Shown: positions 54,881-64,000 of the stretch, in pieces
Position numbering within the stretch: the stretch's first letter is position 1
How the letters are laid out: each line of letters starts with the position of its first letter
From: Unio delphinus
Lineage: Eukaryota; Mollusca; Bivalvia; Unionida; Unionidae
Assembly (NCBI GenBank): GCA_029339505.1
Contig: JAQISU010000167.1
Coordinates: 1 to 64,000 of the forward strand
DNA: 64,000 nucleotides
Direction of reading: 5' to 3'
Made by a program: the position numbers and the translations under genes
The notes under the pieces: model-generated
What the model was told of the DNA's origin: nothing
Seen by the model: the letters and a program-made list of their open reading frames with translations, nothing else
Database searches by the model: none

Positions 54881-55075
54881 TTCGGGATTCACAAAAGCTG
54901 AATGTTTATTTGTTGTCCGCTAGTGGAATTTGCCAGAAGTCTTACAGAAGGTAAAATTTGGAGACATACTTGGAATTCCCATCTTTTCAATACAGCAACC
55001 GACTTTTGCTGATGGGAATGAATCTTTCTTAATCACACTGTTAATCTTCCTATAAACAGTACACTTACGGAAAAT
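54881..55075 (-). pseudogene. Ty3/Gypsy RT fragment
   Basis: The minus-strand translation gives YRKINSVIKKDSFPSAKVG, then CCIEKMGIPSMSPNF, corresponding to the RT segment DYRKLN..T..D.FP...ID. The same segment, from a related element, is at 62260-62420. Truncated on both sides. Confidence 0.65.
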
Positions 55076-57126
55076 TTTTATCTGGTTTGGGAACAAGTAT
55101 GCATTGTGTGTAAGACAGCAATGCGTTTTAAAGCGTATGCTTTTGTGTACCGAGAGAAGTGATGCATTGATTTCATTCTTTTTTTAGGGTAACTATTTGA
55201 TATATTCTTGTTTTAATGTCAGTCTACAAATGTATTTCAAGCGGAGTTTAGATAATTAAAGTGGAGACATTTGTAGGGATTATTTACTGAAATGACAAAG
55301 TACTTACTGATATAAAATACTATTCTAGTGTGAATTATTCAAATGAGTTCTGGACAATACCAGTCTGATATTGCAGGACTATTGACTGAAGTGTACATTC
55401 GATGATCTTGAACGTATTCCTAACATTCAAATCTTACCACTTGCGATTTAATTTTTGGAATTACTTTTGATTTAATTAATAAAAATGTCAGTTCCGCTTA
55501 AACCTATATTTTATAAGTTTAATAAAACGAGTTTTTGCAAAGTTTACAACACTTGCAAATTTATATTCTTCGTTGAATTAATTAGTTTATGAAAAAAGAG
55601 TTGTAACAGTATTAACAATTTTTTTATACAGCTGTAATGTTTAGTCTAATAAATCATGGATTTTCTAAACTCTCAACATTAAGATAAAGATTATTGAGCT
55701 AAAAATGTTTCTTATGTTCACATGGACGGTGAGAAGAATAAACAAAATGTTGATCATTCGCCATGGATCGCAGCAAATCCGATGGTTTATCTTAAGGTAA
55801 ACAAGCATATTTCTTGCATTCTACCACCAACAACGGAACTTGTGCAGATGTAGGATAACATGCTACCATAGACTACCGAAGATCTATGATTTTAAAACTG
55901 GTGTAGATGTATCAGATTAAAAATCCTTATTCCCAGGTCTGGTTTTCTATCTGCTTTAAGATCATTGCAACTTAGGTATCTGCAACATGAGTAGTATAAT
56001 GGATGGGTATACGCGATTTCCGCCATCACTTAAATATTGTGAGACAAAACTTTACAAATGGTTTCCAGCCGTCATAATTCTATTTTTGCATGATACTTTG
56101 TTTAATATGTTTGTGTGTATATAACGCTTTGACAAATTTAGCTACTTCAAAGTACACGCTTGTCTCACACAGCCTCATACGTTAACTTTGTTATTAAGAG
56201 AAAATATTGTACGTCTGCATTTTGTCTTCAAAATGGACCCCATGAACCCCTGATAATAAAACATGGACTTGTCCATGTTATTGAAAACTGCGTCATTAGA
56301 TGGCTGTAGTCCATAACTTGGGTCAATATTGATAAAAGCTTAGACTCGCTCATGTTCTTGACAAAGAAGACTCACTTATGTTGTAGAGCAGTCTTTCTTT
56401 AGATACGTCTTTTCTACGCCATGGATCATCTGTTGATTCGACATCGACTCATCCATGTTATTGAATAGATTAATAATTCCAAACTGACCAAACCTTTACA
56501 AACGTCCCTAACATTACTAAATATTAATTGACTTACTAATCTTATATTATCATTATTGTATATATGTCACAGTTCATTAGCTATAAGCACGCCCACTTCA
56601 AGTTTATCGTAAATTGGAATAAATAATTGAGATAGCCCCTAATTATATTTGGCATTTGGGAAATATATATTGTCGTCCTAAGTAAAAGCCAAAGGAATAA
56701 ATAACCCTAACATTTATCTGTTAAGGATCTGATGTAAATCAATATTTTTTCCAGATATCGATTATTATTCTTGTGAATGTCGTTATAGGTAGCTATATAG
56801 AATTATCGTTATTAGGTAGGACAAATCTGGACTACGGAATGTTTAAATATATTTTCCACATACATCTCTTACCCAATTACGCTTAAAACTCACGGGTATA
56901 AATACAAGTCAATATTATTACTCTTTCAGATCTAATCTAGTATTTAAATGACTATTTTACTCCACGTATACAAGTTTTAATTGACAATTCCTCTATCGGT
57001 GTAATATTTATATCAACGCATACCCGCTACACGTGTGATAATCAGCGATGTATTTTGTGATCTCAGTGAAACACTGTCTAAGCCTGATTTGTGATATCCA
57101 TACAGGAAGAATACTATGTATATTAT
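55076..57126. other. No recognisable gene
   Basis: AT-rich DNA. No family signature, splice-supported exon or structured RNA is apparent. Confidence 0.55.
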
Positions 57127-58044
<918 letters not shown>

Positions 58045-58207
58045 TGCATTAGTCATATTGCTCATAAAGCTACCATGGTAAAGCTACCTGCTGCAGTGTA
58101 TCATTCGTTTCCGGCTCCGCCGATTTTCCTGCCTGTTTCTGTACCGACATCTCCACTGGCAGCGCTGTTTTATCTTCCCATCCTTTTAGTGTTATTCATG
58201 GTTTTAG
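58045..58207 (+). CDS. TSR gene, exon with hydrophobic segment
   Basis: Follows a good splice acceptor (CTACTTTTCAG) and ends at a GT donor (TTTTAG|GTAATA). An ATG in strong context (ACCATGG, 58075) opens the frame MVKLPAAVYHSFPAPP. A strongly hydrophobic stretch (SPLAALFYLPILLVLFMVL) would be a signal anchor or membrane span. The frame is also open upstream to the acceptor, so this may be an internal exon of a longer protein. The exon ends after the first base of a codon, which matches the phase of the next exon at 59440. Confidence 0.6.
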
Positions 58208-59439
58208 GTAATATGATAATTACAAATAGAAACACAAATTTATGTTAGTAACAAACTACATTGAACTCACATTAGTTCACAAACTTATAAATAGAATATT
58301 GCGGTTTAAATAGATTAATACGAACTTTAAAAAAGCTCAAACCGTAATTGCTATATTTGAAATTTTCATACCAAACCACATTCGATTTGAATTTGCAGCG
58401 GTGTGTTTAGTACTCTGAGTTCTCAATCTGTCCAGGAAGGAATAATTATTTATTTTTACAACTCTGGTATGTATACTTTGTTATTCTTACTAACTAAACC
58501 AATAGCATCAAGGCTTCGATCCAGCCTAAGTGCACCTAGGAAAATAAACCCTTCTAGCAATATATCAACGCATTAGTGGTTACATGTAACCCATTAGGGC
58601 TTAATCTCTAAAAACAATTAACGCAAAAGTCACAAGACTAAACGTAAAGACAGATAATGATCAGAAAAAATGAAACTGAGAAAGATTTTGACAAGTAAGA
58701 TCTTCTAATATGATAATTGCTGCAACATACAAATGTAATTATAAATTTTAAGAACTAAAATGAAAACTTAGAACTAGAAATAAAACCTTTCAAAACTATG
58801 AACAGAAGAAGGATACTAAAACAGACCTAAACAGGTAAGCTATTGTAATTAATGCTGAAGACGAAAACAGCTGCAAGTTAAAAATGTAATTATACATGCT
58901 AAAACAACTGAAAAGACGTTAGAAAGAAAACCTTTCAACTATGATCATGTAGTAACAGAAGATAAAAGATAAATAGTAGAGATGTAATAACAATAAATAA
59001 TATAACGAAGGTAATAACAGTACTAATGGCAAGAATAAGAAGTCAATGTCACAAGAAGAGAGTAGTTATTTAGTAACCATGTCAAGATTAAGACGTCATT
59101 GTCACTAGAAGAGATTATTAATGACAGTATTCTCCATTAGACAACTGATTAGTAGATTAATAATTGTTCTGGGAGTTCAAAGAAATAACTTGTATTTAAA
59201 TGTTGTACAAAATTTAAAACACCGGATCTCATTTGAAAAAATACACAGGCTTCAGTATTATAACTAACTGGAGTGACTAGAAAAGAGAAAAGAATAGCAT
59301 TGAAAATGACTGAAAGTAGTTCAGGAGTTTCGATTGTGTTTATAGAGATTGAAAGAAATAGTTAGGGGAATCTAAACTGACTAAGTCATTAATTGATTGA
59401 TCGAATATATAAATTAATACCGATTATTATTTACTTCAG
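58208..59439 (+). other. Putative intron between TSR gene exons
   Basis: GT...AG boundaries (GTAATATG at 58208, TTATTTACTTCAG at 59427-59439). AT-rich with no other gene. It has small indirect repeats of the form GAAAACCTTTCAA...CTATGA. Confidence 0.5.
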
Positions 59440-59633
59440 TACGTCGAAATCGCCCAGTCGAAATTGGTCAGTGGTCTGTATGGGGCTCTTGGAGCGCTTG
59501 TTCGTCAACTTGCTTCAATTTGAACGGAGTACGTACCCGGACACGTACTTGCCCTACGATCCCGCCCAACTGTGAGGGCATGAATTCTGAAGGTGAGACG
59601 TGTGATGGCACATCCCCATGTATCATCACTTAA
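59440..59633 (+). CDS. TSR gene, terminal exon with thrombospondin type-1 repeat
   Basis: After two bases completing the previous codon, the frame reads VEIGQWSVWGSWSACSSTC, then RTRTRTC, NCEG and GETCDGTSPC, stopping at TAA 59631-59633. The WSxWGxWSxC start, the Arg-rich middle strand and six Cys in the TSR pattern identify a thrombospondin type-1 repeat, an extracellular module of adhesion and guidance proteins. If joined to the upstream exon the product is about 108 residues or longer. It is the only host coding sequence I can support here. Confidence 0.85.
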
Positions 59634-60239
59634 AACTGAATGCAAATTCATTACAATTTACTAATATATGTGACCTGAAAATAAACGTTGATCCATATTC
59701 CACCATGACACGTCTTTAATTCGTTTCGACGCAGTGTTTGGTTTGGCTTTAGACATAGTTTCGTATATTCTTTAGTTTGGAAACATTTCATTTTGATTAT
59801 GAAGTTATTTTTTAAAACAAGGTGACAATACTGTATTCATGGAGATCCTAAAGAATTTAAATCAAAATGGGGTAATGGAGGCAGAATGTGTTTCAGATTG
59901 CAAATATTATTTGGAGTTCCATTGAAATCAATCATATCAAGTACACCACCTATTTATGGATTATTTATGTGTTATGAACTGTTCTTATCTGTTTATAGGT
60001 ATGGCATTTTGCCCTTGAGATTAAAATATGATCATGTAAATAGACTGTAACAATATATGAGTATTGAGTTGAGGAAGGAATGTATGGTACACAAGAAAGA
60101 TTATAATTACGGAGGGCAGTGAAATCACGAATAATGAAAAATGTGCCTCTATATTTTACTTTATTCTGTTTCTACGTGTTGAGTATTACTGGATGTTATT
60201 CCTAACTATTGCAAGTAGAAGTTTCGGGAAGATGGACAA
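59634..60239. other. Downstream of the TSR gene; no gene seen
   Basis: Probably holds the 3' UTR. AT-rich, with no coding signature. Confidence 0.45.
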
Positions 60240-60879
60240 AAGTAGATAGTATTAAATTTTACCGATATATTTGTTAATGGCTTTCTTAGTGCATGCAAAT
60301 GTACAATGCCAGAATAGATACTAAAATTTCTACTTATTCATACTTTACCGTTATGCACTAGGCATATTACTGCCTCAAACTATGATTCCAGATAGTACCC
60401 CTCTATTGGATTTTAAGTAGTAAAAATAAATGTATCAGTGTGAGGACACTACATTTAATAAATGTTTCAATAGTTTGGTTGCTCTGTGAGTCTTCCTAGC
60501 TTTTATAGATATTATTTTTCTTTTATCTGTCAAAACATTGTAAAATGTATGCATTTTTTTCCGAAAAAGAGAAAGAGTGCAAGTAAAAACGCGTCAAAGA
60601 TATATGTTATAAGTTTGTTTCCTGCACACTTGGTAGTAAGGATAAGAAGGTGTCATTGTGTAAGTGTCTTAAATTGGCTGGACATGCGATGTGAGGAATG
60701 AGCATGCTTGGACTACCAAAAAGATCAGATTGGCCACGTAGCATAAAGACGAAAGATAGGAAAGAAGAAACAAGGAACGACCTCTCCCTCCCTATGTCTG
60801 CCTGTCTTTCTCTCTCTGTCTGTCTGTCTGCCTGTCTTTCTCTGTCTGTCTGTCTGTCTGTCTCTCTCTGTCTGTCTGT

Positions 60880-60937
<58 letters not shown>

Positions 60938-61250
60938 AATTGATGATTAATCGAAACTATGAGAGATAATATCAAGAAGAAATGTGTCTTGCAAAACATA
61001 CATGTACGGTCTGAAATGCCTACAGATACAAAAACCAAATAAGAGAAGAAATTGAAAGAAATTATATTTATGATAGACAATTAGTTATTGGATCTATAAC
61101 AACATATGGAGTCTTGATATCTTTATAAGAGCGATATAAGACTTAGCTCGTTCAAGGTATATCGTCGTTCGCTATACATCAACTTTGCACTAACAGTGCA
61201 TGGTAGCATCAATAATTAGAGCCAATTCTACTCCACAGTCCCAAAACATA
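60240..61250. repeat. Host segment copy C (partial)
   Basis: Aligns with copy B 52530-53880 and copy A 15840-16680: GGCTTTCTTAGT.CAT.CAAA, ACTTTACCGTTATGCACTAGGC, GACATGCGATG and TGAGCATGCTTGGA..A..A..AAGATCAGAT. Past the microsatellite it matches GATTAATCGAAACTATG and TATGGAGTCTTGA.ATCTTTA. It contains one unit of the copy B minisatellite. The frames at 60486 and 60607 are not supported as genes. Confidence 0.7.
60786..60936. repeat. Compound microsatellite (CTGT)n-(CT)n
   Basis: Mixed CTGT/CTCT repeats, then about 22 CT units, at the same relative position as the microsatellites of copies A and B. Confidence 0.95.
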
Positions 61251-62036
61251 CTGGGTTTTAGGATCCACAAAAATTAGCCCACGACTCAAAACATTTACAT
61301 GTATAGAGTTATACACTCCGTCTCCAACACACTCGGCCAACAGTCACACTGGTCAATCAAGCCATCAGTGTTTCAGATTGGTCAGTCAGGTAATCAGCGC
61401 CCACCAATCTTGGACAGCAACGCCCAATCACTTGCTATTCGACACACAACACTATACGGCTGATATGACTGACTCATATGGTTTGCTGATAGAGCTGATA
61501 CCACGTCGACCCCGATCTCTTTGATAATTCTGATCACTCAGCTCTACAGCTGATTACTCCAGTCAAATATCAATCCAGTCACTTTGGTCAACAGTACAGC
61601 TGAACCTCGTATATCATTGTAAATAAATATGAAACCTGAATACCTGTATTTAATCAATAAAAGGATTTTTATACATTTCCATGACAGTCAAAATTAATAG
61701 TTTACCAAACTATATTTCGGTAAACAGTTGTCTAATAAAGAACGATTGATGTAGATAACGCTGTCGTTTCACTGTAGAATAATTAGACATGAGGTTTTAA
61801 AAAAACATAAGAAGTACACTTATAAATTACAAACCAGTGTACATGGGAAAATGCGTCTACCATTGAAGTACTTTATACCCTTTTGATGTGCCTAATGTCA
61901 AGATTGTTTTGCTGTAACAATAAACTGCACCTTAGTGTATACAAGTTATTAACAGGCGTATGGAATTCAGAGATAGCCTTGAACTCATCATAGATAGGTT
62001 TAAATTGTCATTGTTCCACGATATGTCCTAGCAATG
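61251..62036. other. Possible Gypsy LTR/UTR remnant
   Basis: Rich in short GCTGAT/CAGTCA-type motifs between 61330 and 61610, with AATAAA-type signals near 61620-61670. It precedes a decayed Gypsy pol on the minus strand, so it could be that element's 3' part. I cannot define ends. Confidence 0.3.
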
Positions 62037-63600
62037 TTACACAAGCGCAGCATAACTCACGTGGGGATAAATTGTCAAACTTGCATTATTGAGTTGGTCA
62101 AAGAATTTCCGAATTATTGGCAAATGTTCGTTCCAGGTGTCTTTATAGAGGATGACATCATCGATGTAAGCATCACAATTATCTAGACCAAAGGTGATCG
62201 TATTCATCAGACGTTGAAAAGTGCTTGGAGACTCCAAAACGATAATGATAAGATCCATCAAATATCCTTTGTTATTTCCACTAGTGAAATTCGCAAAAAT
62301 CTTTTCAAAAGGTCAAATTTGATGACATACTTGTTATTTCTGATCTTATCAATACAGTTATCGATTTTTTTAATTGGAATCAATCTGTCTTTGTCACACT
62401 GTTTACCTTCCTATATAATCAAAACACAAACGGAACGATTAATTTAGTTTTGTAACAGATATGCATGGTGAATTACAGTCACCTTTAACTGGCCCACAAA
62501 AATCCTTATACAGCAAATAATAAAGCTCTTTTCTCAAGTATCCCTGTTTGAGAGGGTTCATACCGTACTGGTGTTGTTTCACGGGTTTGGAATCTACAAG
62601 TTCAACGCCTTGCAAAACTTGTTTGTACTTATTGGAACGTCTGGAAATAAGTGCTCATTTTCAGTTATTAACTGTTTGAGTTAATTCCTTTTTTTTTTTG
62701 TTATTGCCAACGTGAAAGCTTCTGCTTCAGATCTTTCATAGTGATTGAATTCCGCAGATTTATCACTGCAATATCAGTAAAATCCGATGATATTTCTTCA
62801 CTTAAATTTTTATTGAGGTGGTACAGGTACAACTAAATTATATGCATTTTTAACCTGGCCATCTCTTTCAATATTCTGGTACTGCTATAATTGATTTAAA
62901 TCCCAGGAGCACTTATATAATTTTGAACCTCATTGATGTTCTCCTTAACCTGTGAATAGCCGAAAAATCTAAGCCGGAAATTTTTTGAATAATGAGCAAG
63001 ATAGACATAAATCCATTATCGGACAACCCATTGTAGCTCCGTCAAACCGTAATTTCACTTTTGACTTACACTGCTGAATTCCAAAATCAAGCATAATATG
63101 CTGAATATTTTCCTAAATAACCAGCCAAAAAAGTATCATGGTCCAGTAAAAGTTTGAAAAAGTATTTCTCCCTTTATGGTGATGGAACTACGATTTTATA
63201 CCCACGAACCACTCTTCACCAGCTAGTACCTCAAGGGATCTCCATGTTCTCATAAAATGTTTTCATTTTCAATGAAATAACACACATGTACTTCAGAGTT
63301 TTCAGTTTCATTAATGGTCCCTTGTAGGAAACAAGAGATCTCAGGATCTCTTTCCAGTTCGACGACACATAATTATTTTTCAAATGCATCGCTTTTCTGA
63401 TCCAAAACAAAGCTTGTCACTGGATTAACTACCACCTTGTTTCCAGATAGGTCTTTGTCTTGTAATAAATGAATGCCCTCTACAGGTAAAACAGAGAATG
63501 TTACGGATTATAAGGCTATGTCTCATGACAGATTTACAGAATGGAGATTAACATTAACAAAGCCGAACGCTACTCCGTCCATAAGAACACTCTTATTAAA
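62037..63600 (-). pseudogene. Decayed Ty3/Gypsy pol
   Basis: Minus strand. Frame 62261-62037 has the RT catalytic box YIDDVILYKDTWNEHL with FFDQLNNASLTI. 62420-62260 has YRKVNSVTKTDRL, KKIDNCIDKIRNNKYVIKF and DLLKRF. Near 63050 the translation LRFDGATMGCP resembles a protease active-site region with DTGA altered. Stops and shifts are frequent. It is a different Gypsy lineage from the intact elements, with RT motifs nearer to the usual YxDD form. Confidence 0.65.

Positions 63601-64000
<400 letters not shown>

Noticed and set aside
59393..59575. 60-codon frame overlapping the TSR exon
   Set aside because: Wrong frame; the TSR cysteine pattern is in another frame with a proper splice acceptor.
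60607..61080. 157-codon minus-strand frame rich in Arg-Glu
   Set aside because: Translation of the (CTGT)n/(CT)n microsatellite in copy C.

Overview
The window is AT-rich animal genomic DNA. Split exons, Ty3/Gypsy and LINE retrotransposons, long microsatellites and a Polinton-like element point to a metazoan, most likely a marine invertebrate such as a mollusc; the species cannot be fixed from sequence alone. Almost all recognisable coding sequence belongs to mobile or virus-derived DNA. The only host gene I can support is a small thrombospondin type-1 repeat (TSR) gene on the + strand near 58.0-59.6 kb.

The backbone is a host segment present in three diverged copies. Copy A covers 1-1512, 15350-17037 and 20430-~21240. 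Copy B covers ~26470-26769, 49566-50766 and 51716-~54880. Copy C covers ~60240-61250. Different mobile elements interrupt each copy, so A and B give each other's empty sites. In copy A, 1513-15349 is a minus-strand Ty3/Gypsy composite (LTR-internal-LTR-internal-LTR, TSD CCATC) and 17038-20430 is a minus-strand LINE. In copy B, 26770-49565 is a Polinton-like element with terminal inverted repeats and a 5-bp TSD (CCCAT), and 52681-53245 is a 38-bp minisatellite.

The Polinton-like element is about 16.1 kb without its nested insertion and is broken by many stops and frameshifts. On the + strand it carries a virion block: a basic/acidic coiled-coil protein, a double-jelly-roll-like major capsid protein, a minor capsid protein, an adenain-like protease, a coiled-coil protein, a membrane protein and a penton-like jelly-roll protein with a large insertion. 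Next come small minus-strand genes (hypothetical, HNH/NUMOD endonuclease, Cys-rich ribbon). Then a large + strand replication gene fuses a polymerase-like N-terminal part, an SF1 helicase and an HNH domain. A minus-strand DDE integrase, a PLA2-like protein and a zinc ribbon follow, and last a + strand packaging ATPase. A second, inverted fragment of a related element lies at 21627-22870.

A plus-strand Gypsy element (42395-49076, TSD GTGAT, near-identical LTRs) sits inside the packaging ATPase gene. It keeps an intact Gag-protease-integrase ORF but has lost the whole reverse transcriptase/RNase H region. All Gypsy copies of this family place integrase upstream of reverse transcriptase, the order known from Gmr1-like elements. 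The middle LTR of the tandem composite is a chimera of the two outer LTRs, the expected product of unequal LTR-LTR crossing over.

The remainder (23.9-26.5, 55.1-58.0 and 63.6-64 kb) shows only low-complexity DNA, short repeats or nothing recognisable.
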